This document shows positions 18,730-28,288 of a stretch of DNA of 64,000 nucleotides, one piece after another. This stretch comes from Wenyingzhuangia heitensis (GTDB lineage Bacteria > Bacteroidota > Bacteroidia > Flavobacteriales > Flavobacteriaceae). The notes beneath the pieces are model-generated. The model was not told the origin of the DNA, made no database searches, and saw only the letters and a program-made list of their open reading frames with translations. The translations under genes and the position numbers were made by a program. The stretch's first letter is position 1. Every line of letters begins with the position of its first letter. The stretch spans positions 1,736,001 to 1,800,000 of the forward strand of contig NZ_JAASQL010000001.1 in NCBI RefSeq assembly GCF_011762155.1, written 5' to 3'.

Positions 18730-20574
18730 ATGTGCGGAATTGTTGGATATATTGGAACTAAAAAAGCATCTGATATTTTAGTTGATGGATTAAAAAAATT
18801 AGAATATAGAGGATATGATAGTGCAGGAATTGCTGTTTTAGACAAAGATATATTAGTCTACAAACAACCAGGTAAAGTAATTAATTTAGAACAAAGTATT
18901 GATGATAAAGTAGACGGAATTACTACTGGAATTGCTCATACTCGTTGGGCAACACACGGAGAACCTACTCAAGAAAACGCACATCCTCACAAATCTAACA
19001 ATGGAGAAATTGTTATTGTTCATAACGGAATTATAGAAAACTACAAATTTCTAAAAGATGAATTAATAGATCATGGTTTCTCTTTTTTAGGACAAACAGA
19101 TACAGAGGTGTTGGTAAATTACATCCAGTTTGTTCAAGATAAAGAAAAATTAAATATAGAAGATGCTGTTAAAAAAGCATTACAAAACGTTAATGGAGCT
19201 TATGCCATTGCTGTTTTAGATAAAAAGGAACCTAATAAAATGGTGGTTACCAGAAAAGGTAGTCCGTTAGCTATTGGTTTAACAGAAACAAATGATGAGT
19301 TTTATGTGGCTTCTGATGCAATTCCAATTATAGAGTATACACAATCTTTGGTGTATTTAAATGATGATGAAATTGTAGTCTTAGAAAGAGGTAAGAAAAT
19401 GAAAGTTACTGATATCTATGGGGTAGAAAAATCATATAAAGTAAAAAACTTAGATTTAAACTTAGATAAAGTAAGTAAAGGTGACTATGAACATTATATG
19501 TTAAAGGAAATTTTTGAACAACCTTCAACTATTAAAAACACTTTATTTAGTCATTTAAACACAGAAAACTCAGACATTCATTTTGAAAATTTAGATGAAT
19601 TAAAAGAAAAGTTAGTAAAAGCAAAAAGAATCATAATTGTGTCTTGTGGAACTTCTTGGCATGCAGGAATTGTAGGAGAGTATATTATAGAAGAATTGGC
19701 TAGAATTCCGGTAGAAGTTGAGTACGCTTCGGAGTTTAGATATAGAAATCCGATTATTACAAAAGATGATATTGTAATGGCTATTTCTCAATCTGGAGAA
19801 ACAGCAGATACTTTAGCAGCTTTGCGTTACTCTAAAGCACAAGGAGCAACTACATTTTGTATTTGTAATGTATTTAATTCTTCTATGGCTAGAGAATGTG
19901 ATTTTACTGCTTATACCTATGCAGGTGCAGAAATAGGAGTAGCTTCTACCAAAGCGTTTACAGCACAGGTAGCCGTGGTTTCTTTATTGGCCATTCAGTT
20001 AGGTTTAGAAAGAAATGAAATTTCTCAAGAAAAAGCGAATGCTTTGGTAAAAGAAATTAAAACAATACCGTCTGTAGTGAATCAAATTTTTGCTACGGAT
20101 GATCACATAAAAACAGTCGCTAAAAACTATACAGAAACAACAAGTTTTTTGTTTTTAGGTAGAGGGATTAACTTTCCTATTGCTTTAGAAGGAGCTTTAA
20201 AGTTAAAAGAGATTTCATACATTCATGCAGAAGGATATCCTGCGGCAGAAATGAAACATGGACCTATTGCGATGATTGAAGAATCTTTACCAACAGTAAT
20301 TATAGCAACTAATAATGAGTATTACGACAAGTTAGTTTCTAATGCACAGGAAGTAAAAGCTAGAAAAGGACCTATTGTAGCTGTTGTAAATGATGATGAC
20401 AATGAAATGATAGACACAGCAGATTATGTTTTTAAAGTGCCAAGAGTTTCAGATATGTTACAACCAATTGTATCGGTAATTCCATTACAATTATTCTCTT
20501 ACCACGTAGCAGTTTTAAAAGGATGTAATGTAGATCAACCTAGAAATTTAGCAAAATCTGTTACTGTAGAATAA
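18730..20574 (+). CDS. glmS: Glutamine-fructose-6-phosphate aminotransferase (isomerising) GlmS
   Basis: A 614-residue cytoplasmic enzyme that makes glucosamine-6-phosphate for peptidoglycan and lipid A. The N-terminal glutaminase begins MCGIVGYIG with Cys2 as nucleophile, followed by GIAHTRWATHG and HNGIIENY. Two SIS domains bind the sugar (VSCGTSWHAG, SQSGETADT, then the second from about residue 460). It ends in NLAKSVTVE, the usual GlmS C-terminus that forms the ammonia channel cap. No glmS ribozyme is seen upstream; the DUF4954 gene is in its place. A strong terminator follows. Confidence 0.97.
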   Translation: MCGIVGYIGTKKASDILVDGLKKLEYRGYDSAGIAVLDKDILVYKQPGKVINLEQSIDDKVDGITTGIAHTRWATHGEPTQENAHPHKSNNGEIVIVHNGIIENYKFLKDELIDHGFSFLGQTDTEVLVNYIQFVQDKEKLNIEDAVKKALQNVNGAYAIAVLDKKEPNKMVVTRKGSPLAIGLTETNDEFYVASDAIPIIEYTQSLVYLNDDEIVVLERGKKMKVTDIYGVEKSYKVKNLDLNLDKVSKGDYEHYMLKEIFEQPSTIKNTLFSHLNTENSDIHFENLDELKEKLVKAKRIIIVSCGTSWHAGIVGEYIIEELARIPVEVEYASEFRYRNPIITKDDIVMAISQSGETADTLAALRYSKAQGATTFCICNVFNSSMARECDFTAYTYAGAEIGVASTKAFTAQVAVVSLLAIQLGLERNEISQEKANALVKEIKTIPSVVNQIFATDDHIKTVAKNYTETTSFLFLGRGINFPIALEGALKLKEISYIHAEGYPAAEMKHGPIAMIEESLPTVIIATNNEYYDKLVSNAQEVKARKGPIVAVVNDDDNEMIDTADYVFKVPRVSDMLQPIVSVIPLQLFSYHVAVLKGCNVDQPRNLAKSVTVE

Positions 20575-20585
20575 CAAAAAATAGG

Positions 20586-20635
20586 AATAAACAAATAGGG
20601 CTATCTAAAATTTTAGATAGCCCTATTTGTTTATT
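20586..20635. terminator. Bidirectional terminator (50-bp perfect palindrome)
   Basis: Two perfect 25-base arms meet at 20610/20611. The GC core (GGGCTATC with GATAGCCC) is flanked by A/T runs on both sides. It ends glmS and, from the other strand, overlaps the last two codons and stop of the glutamate synthase-like gene. Confidence 0.9.
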
Positions 20636-22196
20636 TATCAACTCGTTTTAACCGCTGATCAACTTCTGTTTTTAAATATTGACCAGGTGTAATTTCAGGA
20701 TAAATTTGACTGTAGTTTAGAACTTCATTCATTTCTACCCTTCTGCTAATGTGTTCACGTTTTAATTCATTAGGCTCTGTAACTCCAGAGGCCGCTAATA
20801 GTTCTAAAAAGCTTTTAATAGTTTCTTGATGATAGTTGGCAACTCTTTGTGATTTGTCTTTTACCACCAATCCTTTCATCAAACGTTCATCTTGTGTAGC
20901 AACACCTACAGGACAGGTATTTCTATTACATTGTAAAGCTTGTATACAACCAGTAGCCATCATCATAGCACGAGCGCTATTGATCATATCTGCTCCTACA
21001 GCAATTAATCTGGCCATGTGAAAACTTGTAAATACTTTTCCAGAAGCAATCACTTTAATATCTTTCTTTAAATTGTAACCTATTAAAGTATCTATTGCAA
21101 AAGTTAATCCGTCTCTTAAAGGCATTCCTACAGAATTTGAAAATTCAACAGGAGCAGCACCTGTACCACCTTCACCGCCATCAATGGTTATAAAATCAGG
21201 TTTAATACCAGAATTGACCATGGCTTTACAAATGGCAATAAATTCAGATTTTTTACCAATACAAATTTTAAATCCAATAGGTTTTCCACCAGATAAATCT
21301 CTAAGTTTTTGAATAAAGGTCATTAATTCATCAGGAGTAGTAAACGCTGTATGCCCCGGAGGAGAAAGTACATCTGTATGAGGTTTTACATGTCTAATGG
21401 CTGCAATTTCTTTTGTGTTTTTAGCAGCAGGTAAAATTCCTCCATGACCTGGTTTTGCACCTTGAGAAATTTTAATTTCAATCATTTTAACATTGTCAAG
21501 AGTGGCATTTTCTTTAAATTTTTCAGAATTAAAATCACCATTTTCTGTTCTGCAGCCAAAATATCCTGTTCCTATTTGCCAAATTAAATCTCCACCAGGT
21601 TGTTTGTGGTAAGGACTAATTCCTCCTTCACCTGTGTTGTGAGCAAACCCTCCAATTTTAGCTCCAGTATTCATGGCTAAAACAGCATTTTTACTTAAAG
21701 AACCAAAGCTCATTGCAGAAATATTTAAAATACTTGCCGAGTAAGGTTGTAAACAGTCTTTACCACCTACTAAAACTCTAGGTTCACAATCTTCACAAGT
21801 ATGATTTTTTGCATAAATAGAATGTTCCATCCATTCGTAACCCGCACCGTAAACATCTAATTGAGTTCCAAAAGGAGTGGTGTCATTTGTTTTTTTGGAA
21901 CGTTCATATATTAAATTACGGTGTAATCGATCTATAGGTCTTCCTTGCGTATCTGTTTCTACAAAATACTGCATAATTTCAGGACGAATTTTTTCTAATA
22001 AATACCTAATGTTTCCTATTACAGGAAAATTTCTTCTAATGGTGTGTTTGGTTTGTAAAACATCAAAAAATCCCAATAAAATAAGAGGAATAAATACAAT
22101 AAAAGCCCATAAAAAATTAGAATTTTGTATGGATAGCAATCCTATGGATGAAGTGATAACTAAAGATAATATATAAAAAATTTGTCTAGCTTTCAT
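20631..22196 (-). CDS. FMN-binding glutamate synthase-related protein
   Basis: A 521-residue protein. Two N-terminal membrane helices (about residues 8-45) precede a GltS-type FMN barrel. Key stretches are MSFGSLSKNAVLAMN, GGISPYH, QGAKPGHGGILPAAK, DGGEGGTGAAPVEFS and a cysteine cluster (CIQALQCNRNTCPVG) that fits the 3Fe-4S site of glutamate synthase. It lacks the glutaminase domain of full GltB. Proteins of this kind are common in Bacteroidota, and their true reaction is unsettled. The stop codon lies inside the shared terminator. The gene is alone on its strand, with an 86-base gap to miaA. Confidence 0.88.
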   Translation of the reverse strand: MKARQIFYILSLVITSSIGLLSIQNSNFLWAFIVFIPLILLGFFDVLQTKHTIRRNFPVIGNIRYLLEKIRPEIMQYFVETDTQGRPIDRLHRNLIYERSKKTNDTTPFGTQLDVYGAGYEWMEHSIYAKNHTCEDCEPRVLVGGKDCLQPYSASILNISAMSFGSLSKNAVLAMNTGAKIGGFAHNTGEGGISPYHKQPGGDLIWQIGTGYFGCRTENGDFNSEKFKENATLDNVKMIEIKISQGAKPGHGGILPAAKNTKEIAAIRHVKPHTDVLSPPGHTAFTTPDELMTFIQKLRDLSGGKPIGFKICIGKKSEFIAICKAMVNSGIKPDFITIDGGEGGTGAAPVEFSNSVGMPLRDGLTFAIDTLIGYNLKKDIKVIASGKVFTSFHMARLIAVGADMINSARAMMMATGCIQALQCNRNTCPVGVATQDERLMKGLVVKDKSQRVANYHQETIKSFLELLAASGVTEPNELKREHISRRVEMNEVLNYSQIYPEITPGQYLKTEVDQRLKRVDK

Positions 22197-22282
22197 GGTT
22201 GTTGTTTTATAAAATAAGGTGTTGATTTAATTGTAAATTAACCCAGCTATTTCTGTACCAATTATTCGTTTAGAGATAGTTA

Positions 22283-23185
22283 TTATTCTAATTTAGAATG
22301 AATTTCTTTTAGAATAGAATCAGTAGGAGATAAGTAATCAAACCATAAGGTTTCTGCATCTTTTTTAAACCAAGTCATTTGTCTTTTTGCAAAACGTCTG
22401 GAGTTTTTCTTTATTTCTTGTATCGCAAAATCAAAAGTGATGGTATTGTTAAAAAAACTAAATAGTTCTCTATAGCCAACAGTTTGTAGTGCGTTTAAAT
22501 CTTTTAAAGGGTAAAGTTCTTTTGCTTCTTTTAACAAACCTTTGTCTAGCATCAGATCAACCCTACGATTGATTCTGTCATACATAACCTCTCTATCTGC
22601 AGTTAGCCCTATTTTAATAGTGGTAAAATTTCTGGGGGTTTTGGGTTTGTTTTTAAAAGAACTGTAGGTTTGTCCGCTTCCAATACAAACTTCTAAAGCA
22701 CGAATAACCCTGTGTGGGTTTTCTATCGCAATTTGATGATAAGTTTCTACATCTAATTCTTTAAGTTGATTTTGTAAACTTTCTAATCCTTCTGTGTCTA
22801 ACTTTTTGTTTAATCCCTCCCTAACACTAGCATCAATTGTTGGAAAATAATCCAATCCATTAATAACAGCATCGGCATATAAACCACTACCACCCACCAT
22901 AATTACGGTGTTGTGGTGGGTAAATAATTCATCCAATTTGGTTAGGGCTTCACGTTCAAAATGTCCAACACTATATTCTTGATGAATGCTTTTATGTTGT
23001 ATAAAATGATGTGTGGCTGCGGTTAATTCTTCGGGTTCTGGCACGGCGGTACCAATGCTCATTTCTTTAAAAAATTGTCTAGAATCACAAGAAATTATTT
23101 CGGCATTAAAATGTTGAGCCAGTTTAATACTTAGTGCTGTTTTCCCTATGGCTGTAGGGCCTACTATGGTGATTAAATAATTCAT
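22283..23185 (-). CDS. miaA: tRNA dimethylallyltransferase MiaA
   Basis: A 300-residue enzyme that adds dimethylallyl to A37 of tRNAs reading UNN codons. The N-terminal P-loop GPTAIGKTALSIKLA is followed by the conserved ISCDSRQFFKEMSIGTA, MVGGSGLYADAV and NPHRVIRALEV. The C-terminal part has QTVGYRELF and KRQMTWFK, both MiaA signatures. It is the last gene of a leftward run; the channel gene ends five bases before its start. Length and motif order are normal. Confidence 0.97.
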   Translation of the reverse strand: MNYLITIVGPTAIGKTALSIKLAQHFNAEIISCDSRQFFKEMSIGTAVPEPEELTAATHHFIQHKSIHQEYSVGHFEREALTKLDELFTHHNTVIMVGGSGLYADAVINGLDYFPTIDASVREGLNKKLDTEGLESLQNQLKELDVETYHQIAIENPHRVIRALEVCIGSGQTYSSFKNKPKTPRNFTTIKIGLTADREVMYDRINRRVDLMLDKGLLKEAKELYPLKDLNALQTVGYRELFSFFNNTITFDFAIQEIKKNSRRFAKRQMTWFKKDAETLWFDYLSPTDSILKEIHSKLE

Positions 23186-23190
23186 TTATT

Positions 23191-24006
23191 TTATAATTTA
23201 TCACCACAATGGTAGCAAAAGTTCGCATTGTCTTTGTGATTAGATTTGCTACAATTGGTACAGGTTTGAGTATTGGTAGTTGTTCTTTTTGCGTGGGTAA
23301 ATTCTGAAGTAACAATTCCTGTGGGAACTGCTATAATTCCGTATCCCATAATCATAACTAAAGAAGCAAAAAACTGACCTAAGGCAGTAGCAGGAGCAAT
23401 ATCTCCATAACCAACAGTAGTCATGGTTACAATTGCCCAATAAATACTTCTAGGAATACTTGTAAAACCACTATCTGTATTTCCTTCTATTAAATACATA
23501 GCTGTTCCTAATAGCATAGATAAAATAAGAACGGCAAAAATAAACACTCCAATTTTGGCTTTACTTGCTTTTATAGCTTTAATTAAATCGTTAGAAGCAC
23601 CAACATATCTGGCAAGTTTTAAAATGGTAAATACTCTTAATAATCTAAGGGATCTTAAGACTAATAAGGCTTCTGTTCTAGTAACAAACAAACCAATGTA
23701 TTTGGGTAATGTGGCTATTAAATCTATAATTCCGTACCAACTTAAAATATATTTTAGAGGAGATTTTACAGTAATCACTCTTAAAATATATTCTATGGTA
23801 AATAAAATAGTAATAATCCATTCTATAAAATTAAAGTAAAAACCGTAGGCATTTTGCAAAGGTTCTACACTTTCTAGCATAACAACCAAAACACTTATTA
23901 AAATTAAAATAAGTAAAGCCACATCAAACAACTTACCTGCAGGAGTGTCTGCCTCGTAAATTATTTCATGTAATTTTAGTTTCCAGTTTTGGTTATTCTG
24001 TTTCAA
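23191..24006 (-). CDS. Voltage-gated-type potassium channel with C-terminal zinc ribbon
   Basis: A 271-residue membrane protein with a six-helix ion_trans fold. The S4-like helix has spaced arginines (LLVLRSLRLLRVFTILKLARYVG). The pore has the selectivity filter TMTTVGYGD near residue 197, diagnostic for K+ channels. The last 27 residues hold CTNC and CYHC pairs, a zinc ribbon that is unusual as a channel tail. The start overlaps the end of the DnaQ-like gene by 14 bases and the stop lies five bases before miaA, so the three genes form one leftward unit. The ribbon may be regulatory; that is inference. Confidence 0.87.
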   Translation of the reverse strand: MKQNNQNWKLKLHEIIYEADTPAGKLFDVALLILILISVLVVMLESVEPLQNAYGFYFNFIEWIITILFTIEYILRVITVKSPLKYILSWYGIIDLIATLPKYIGLFVTRTEALLVLRSLRLLRVFTILKLARYVGASNDLIKAIKASKAKIGVFIFAVLILSMLLGTAMYLIEGNTDSGFTSIPRSIYWAIVTMTTVGYGDIAPATALGQFFASLVMIMGYGIIAVPTGIVTSEFTHAKRTTTNTQTCTNCSKSNHKDNANFCYHCGDKL

Positions 24007-25102
24007 TTCTAATTATTTTTTTGAATTTACCTCCTTCTAAAAACTTCTTGATTTCGTGACGATTGTAAAGGGAATTATCAATAGGAAATAGAATGTTTTC
24101 TACAATACCTATATGATTAATTTGATGTGCCAATTCTATATATGCAAATCCTTTAATTTGTCCGTTTTGTAATAGAAACACCGATTTTTCTGCCGTATTT
24201 CTACCCATATCTATCAACAATGCGTTTTCTATATTAAAAACGGTAGTGGGAATATGGTTTCTTTTTGGGGCGTTAAAGTAGGGTTTGTTGATACTTACTT
24301 CTTCGTTACTTTTAATATTAGCAATTAAAATGCTTCCTGTTTCTTCAAAGCTAATGTCATCAATTTGTTTGTGTAACGTTTTTGCTCTTTTAGAGGTTCT
24401 TAGCAATAATTGATTGACACCATTTCTAATATTTCTGTTTTTACCAATGTAAATAATGTCTCCTTTAGGATTGTGTAAATAAAATACTCCTGTTTTTCTT
24501 GGGGATTTATTTAAAATTTTAACAAACTTATCTGTAAGACTTGTAGAGGCCTTTTTTAGTTGTGTTTTTCCTTCGGATTTTACGTTTGCCTTTATAATAA
24601 TTTTCTCAACATCTTTGTTTAAGAGCATTTTAAAAAGTTTAACTGTAGCAACAGCATCACCATTAGCTCTATGACGATCGCTCATAGGAATTCCTAAACT
24701 TCTACAAAGTTTACCTAAACTGTAAGATTCTTGATCTGGAATTAATTTTCTACTTAGTTCTACGGTACACAAAGTATCTTTTACATAGTTATAGCCCAAA
24801 CGTCTAAACTCGTTTCTTAAAATTCTATAATCAAAATTAGCGTTGTGTGCTACTAGAATACATCCTTCCGTAATTTCTATAATTTGTTTGGCTATTTCAT
24901 GAAACTTAGGAGCTTTTACTAACATTTTATCATTAATACCTGTTAATTGCACAACAAAGGGTTGAATAGGAATTTCAGGGTTTACTAGGGTGATAAACTT
25001 ATCAACTACTTTTTTACCATCAAATTTATGAATGGCAATTTCTGTCATACCTTCCTCGTTAAATTTTCCTCCTGTGGTTTCAATATCTACAATAGCGTAC
25101 AT
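23993..25102 (-). CDS. DnaQ-like exonuclease fused to a GIY-YIG nuclease domain
   Basis: A 369-residue protein. The N-terminal 3'-5' exonuclease domain has DIETTG (residues 6-11), VAHNANFDYRIL and DRHRANGDAVAT, the DEDDh residues. A GIY-YIG domain follows from about residue 205 (GVFYLHNPKGDIIYIGKN), like the N-terminal part of UvrC. This fusion resembles UvrC-related Cho-type proteins joined to a polymerase III epsilon-like domain, known across bacteria. It probably works in DNA repair or processing. The gene leads the leftward unit with the channel and miaA. The functional link to those neighbours is not obvious. Confidence 0.87.
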   Translation of the reverse strand: MYAIVDIETTGGKFNEEGMTEIAIHKFDGKKVVDKFITLVNPEIPIQPFVVQLTGINDKMLVKAPKFHEIAKQIIEITEGCILVAHNANFDYRILRNEFRRLGYNYVKDTLCTVELSRKLIPDQESYSLGKLCRSLGIPMSDRHRANGDAVATVKLFKMLLNKDVEKIIIKANVKSEGKTQLKKASTSLTDKFVKILNKSPRKTGVFYLHNPKGDIIYIGKNRNIRNGVNQLLLRTSKRAKTLHKQIDDISFEETGSILIANIKSNEEVSINKPYFNAPKRNHIPTTVFNIENALLIDMGRNTAEKSVFLLQNGQIKGFAYIELAHQINHIGIVENILFPIDNSLYNRHEIKKFLEGGKFKKIIRIETE

Positions 25103-25245
25103 CTAAATAATTAATGTTAGCAATTTTTTAAGCTAAGTGTTACATACAAATATAACATATCCAAATTGATTGGTGTATATGTAAGGCTGGTAAGTTTATG
25201 TAGTTAACAAATTGTATTTTTATAGAAACTTAATAAATTCAAAAA

Positions 25246-26121
25246 GTGAAAATTTTTAATACAATAGAGGAGTTTTTAGCAGAATTAGGAGTGACTAAAA
25301 AAGGAATTTCTCCAGACTTTTATTTGTTAAAAATTCAGGATATGGATTATGCAAAAAGAATAGAGAGTTTTCCGCATTACAAGCGTTTTTTTGAAATTGC
25401 TTTTCATGAAGAAAATAAAAATAGCATTAAGATAGGGCATACGGTATTAGAAAAATTAAACAACTCTATTACATTTACATCTCCCATGCAACCAATGTCT
25501 ATAAACAGAGTAGAAAAACCTACAGGGTATGTCTTGTTTTTTACCTCTCAAATTTTTAAACCCAAAAGACATCAGTATGATATTTTATTAGAATATCCGT
25601 TTTTTAAACTAAACACCAATCCTATTTATAACATTAGCAAAGCAGAAAAAGTATACATTAAAAATATATTAGAAACAATGTATATAGAAATGACGAACAA
25701 TGAAACGTATAGTTTAGAGATTATTGAATCTTATGTAAATATTTTACTTTTTTACATAAAAAGAATTTTAAAAGGAGAATCTGGCAATGTTTTGCTAAAA
25801 AGATATGAGGAGATTACATCTAGGTTTGAAGAAATGATTTTACAAGATAGTCAGGCTTATAAAAAAATTGCAGATTATGCGAGTGGACTACATATAACTC
25901 CTATTTATTTATCGGAATGTGTAAAAAAAGCAACTGGGTTATCTGCTAAAAAAGTATTGATGAATTATCAAATACTAAGAGCTAAATCTTTACTAATACA
26001 AACCACACATTCTATTGATGAAATTGCGCATATAATGGGGTTTGATGAAACTACTAATTTTATCAAATTTTTTAAAAACCATCAAATGAGAACTCCATTA
26101 GCCTTTAGAAAACTACCTTAA
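25246..26121 (+). CDS. AraC family transcriptional regulator
   Basis: A 291-residue protein from a GTG start. The N-terminal part resembles the cupin-type sensor of AraC-like regulators (KPTGYVLFFTSQIFKPK). The last 95 residues are the two helix-turn-helix AraC DNA-binding domain, seen in YASGLHITPIYLSECVKKATG and the C-terminal IDEIAHIMGFDETTNFIKFFK. The gene lies 87 bases upstream of a Bcr/CflA exporter on the same strand, so it is likely to control that gene. A TATTTTTA close to the -7 consensus precedes the GTG. Confidence 0.88.
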   Translation: MKIFNTIEEFLAELGVTKKGISPDFYLLKIQDMDYAKRIESFPHYKRFFEIAFHEENKNSIKIGHTVLEKLNNSITFTSPMQPMSINRVEKPTGYVLFFTSQIFKPKRHQYDILLEYPFFKLNTNPIYNISKAEKVYIKNILETMYIEMTNNETYSLEIIESYVNILLFYIKRILKGESGNVLLKRYEEITSRFEEMILQDSQAYKKIADYASGLHITPIYLSECVKKATGLSAKKVLMNYQILRAKSLLIQTTHSIDEIAHIMGFDETTNFIKFFKNHQMRTPLAFRKLP

Positions 26122-26173
26122 AAAGTATCATTTTATATGTCTTTTATATTGTCTTTTTGTTTGAGGTAACTAA

Positions 26174-26181
26174 TACATTTG
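26174..26181 (+). promoter_or_regulatory. -7 promoter box of the MFS gene (TACATTTG)
   Basis: The sequence matches TAnnTTTG. A TTG at 26149-26151 is 22 bases upstream as a -33 element. The ATG of the exporter is 26 bases downstream. Confidence 0.55.
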
Positions 26182-26207
26182 CCTCTTATAAATTTTGAAT
26201 ATTCACA

Positions 26208-27410
26208 ATGAAAAGTCTTAAAATTCATAAAAATAATTATAGAACTGTTGCTTTTTTAATGGCACTGTTAATAGCATTGTCTCCGTTTGCCATAGATTCT
26301 TTTTTATCTGCAATGCCTTTAATGGCTACGTTTTATGGGGTTACTATTAATGTAATAGAATTAACAATTACTGTTTATTTTTTAGGTTTTGCTATAGGTA
26401 ATTTTTTTGGAGGTCCTTTGTCTGATACTTATGGTAGAAAACCAATCACACTAATTGGGGTGGGACTTTATGGTCTTTCTGCTTTGGTCATTCCTTTTTG
26501 TACTCAAATAGAATGGGTGCTTTTTTTTAGGTTTTTACAAGCTTTTGGTGGTGGTTTTGCAACGGTAACTTCTAACTTGTTTATTCGCGATTTATACAGT
26601 GGAAAACAAGTAGCAAAGTTAATAACGATGACAGCAATGATTATGATGTTGGCACCCTTGTGCGCTCCCATTTTAGGTACTTATATTACGTTTTACCAAG
26701 GTTGGCAAGGTGTTTTTTATTTCTTGTTTTTATTCGCATTGCTACTGTTTGTAATATTTATGATTTTTGTGCCAGAGTCTAGAGAGTCTATTCATATAAC
26801 CAAAAAAATCACTATCAATCAGTTTTTTAAAAAGTACCGAGTCTTTTTATCTCATAAAAAATCGGTATTATTTTTAATGGCCATTTGTTTGCCTGTTTCT
26901 GGATTGTATATTTTTATTACAAGCTCTTCTTTTATTTATTTAGAATATTTTGGGATTTCTACAGAAAAATTTCCGTTTTTTTTTGGAGCTAATATTTTGT
27001 TAAACATAATACTATCTTTATTAAATACATATTTACTAAAGTTCTACAGTCCTGTTAAAATTTTAAAAACAGGGTTGATTCTGCAATTAACATCTGGTTT
27101 GTTGTTAATGCTAACCATTCTTTTTAATCAAGATACATTTTGGAACGTATTTGTATTGATTGTATTTTTTATAGGAAGTTTAGGGTTGATTTTTGGTAAT
27201 GGATCTGCCATTATATTAAACATAAACCCAGAAGCAAGTGGATCTGCAAATGCAACGTTGGGAATTACCAGGTTTTTATTAGGTTTTTTGTTAGGAACGT
27301 CAATAGCTGTTTTTCATTCAGACAATTTAATTCCCATAGGAGTGGCAATGTTTGCTTGTTCTTTAGCAGGAAATATATTTTTCTATTTTTATCAAAAGGC
27401 AAGTAATTAA
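26208..27410 (+). CDS. MFS drug transporter, Bcr/CflA type
   Basis: A 400-residue protein with twelve predicted membrane helices. It has the 12-TMS drug:H+ antiporter pattern SPFAIDSFLSAMPLM in helix 1 and the motif A loop GPLSDTYGRKPITLIG between helices 2 and 3. Helix 5 carries the antiporter motif C-like APLCAPILGTYI. These features fit Bcr/CflA multidrug exporters. It is likely to be controlled by the AraC-type gene upstream. It converges with the YggS gene, the stops overlapping by four bases. Confidence 0.9.
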   Translation: MKSLKIHKNNYRTVAFLMALLIALSPFAIDSFLSAMPLMATFYGVTINVIELTITVYFLGFAIGNFFGGPLSDTYGRKPITLIGVGLYGLSALVIPFCTQIEWVLFFRFLQAFGGGFATVTSNLFIRDLYSGKQVAKLITMTAMIMMLAPLCAPILGTYITFYQGWQGVFYFLFLFALLLFVIFMIFVPESRESIHITKKITINQFFKKYRVFLSHKKSVLFLMAICLPVSGLYIFITSSSFIYLEYFGISTEKFPFFFGANILLNIILSLLNTYLLKFYSPVKILKTGLILQLTSGLLLMLTILFNQDTFWNVFVLIVFFIGSLGLIFGNGSAIILNINPEASGSANATLGITRFLLGFLLGTSIAVFHSDNLIPIGVAMFACSLAGNIFFYFYQKASN

Positions 27411-28069
27411 ACTGCGTAATTTCTATTTCCAAAAATAGCACTTCCTACACGTACCATAGTACTTCCTTCTGCAATGGCCAATTCATAATCTCCGCTCATT
27501 CCCATAGAAATGATGTTAAACTGTGGTTGATGAATTTTAGTTTCTTCATAAAAAGATGTTAATATTTTAAACTCTTTTTTAATTTGATTTTCATCATCTA
27601 CAAAACTAGCCATTCCCATCAACCCAACTACTTTTATGTTTTCCATATTTTTGTAATCGTATGAGTTTAAAATATTTTTTACTTCTTCTTTGGACAAACC
27701 AAATTTAGAGTCTTCTTGAGCAATTTTTAACTGTAACAAACAATGAATAACTCTGTTGTGTTTTTTGGCTTGTTTGTTAATTTCTATCAATGTAGTAAAA
27801 CTATCTACTCCATGAATTAAATTTACAAAATGAGCCATATATTTTACCTTATTGCTTTGTAAATGACCAATCATATGCCAAGAAATATCTTTGGGTAAAT
27901 CGTCATACTTAGCTGCCATTTCCTGAATTTTATTTTCACCAAAAACACGTTGTCCTGCATTATATGCTTCTAGTATATCTGTAACAGGTTTTGTTTTAGA
28001 TACAGCAACTAAGGTTACATGCTCTGGAATGTTTTTTTGGATGGTGATTAAATTGTTAGAAATACTCAT
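27407..28069 (-). CDS. YggS family pyridoxal phosphate-binding protein
   Basis: About 220 residues. It binds PLP without known catalysis and helps keep vitamin B6 and amino acid pools in balance. The Lys that holds PLP is in LVAVSKTKP. Further conserved stretches are GENKIQEMAAKY, WHMIGHLQSNKVKY, GLMGMASF and SMGMSGDYELAI...STMVRVGSAIFG. I chose ATG 28069: a longer frame to 28111 would begin upstream of the -7 box at 28092-28099. The length then fits the family. Confidence 0.93.
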   Translation of the reverse strand: MSISNNLITIQKNIPEHVTLVAVSKTKPVTDILEAYNAGQRVFGENKIQEMAAKYDDLPKDISWHMIGHLQSNKVKYMAHFVNLIHGVDSFTTLIEINKQAKKHNRVIHCLLQLKIAQEDSKFGLSKEEVKNILNSYDYKNMENIKVVGLMGMASFVDDENQIKKEFKILTSFYEETKIHQPQFNIISMGMSGDYELAIAEGSTMVRVGSAIFGNRNYAV

Positions 28070-28091
28070 ATTATTTGTTCTATTGTTTAAA

Positions 28092-28099
28092 CAAAAATA
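28092..28099 (-). promoter_or_regulatory. -7 promoter box of the YggS gene (TATTTTTG on the minus strand)
   Basis: It matches TAnnTTTG when read on the minus strand, 22 bases before ATG 28069. It rules out the longer start at 28111. Confidence 0.55.
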
Positions 28100-28288
28100 A
28101 ACAATACACAAGTAATTATAGAATAACGAATGGTGTAATCTATCAACTTTTTAAAAAATAATAATGTTAAATAAGTTTAATTTTTTAGCTAATCAGTATA
28201 ATTTTTAATGGTTTAATTTGTTGAAATTTACAAAAGTATAAGCTTGTTATAAGCAAGTAAGTTTTAACTATTGAATAAATATTAAAAA

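Noticed and set aside
18500-18730. glmS ribozyme or riboswitch upstream of glmS
   Set aside because: Only three bases separate glmS from the preceding gene, and no ribozyme core is visible.
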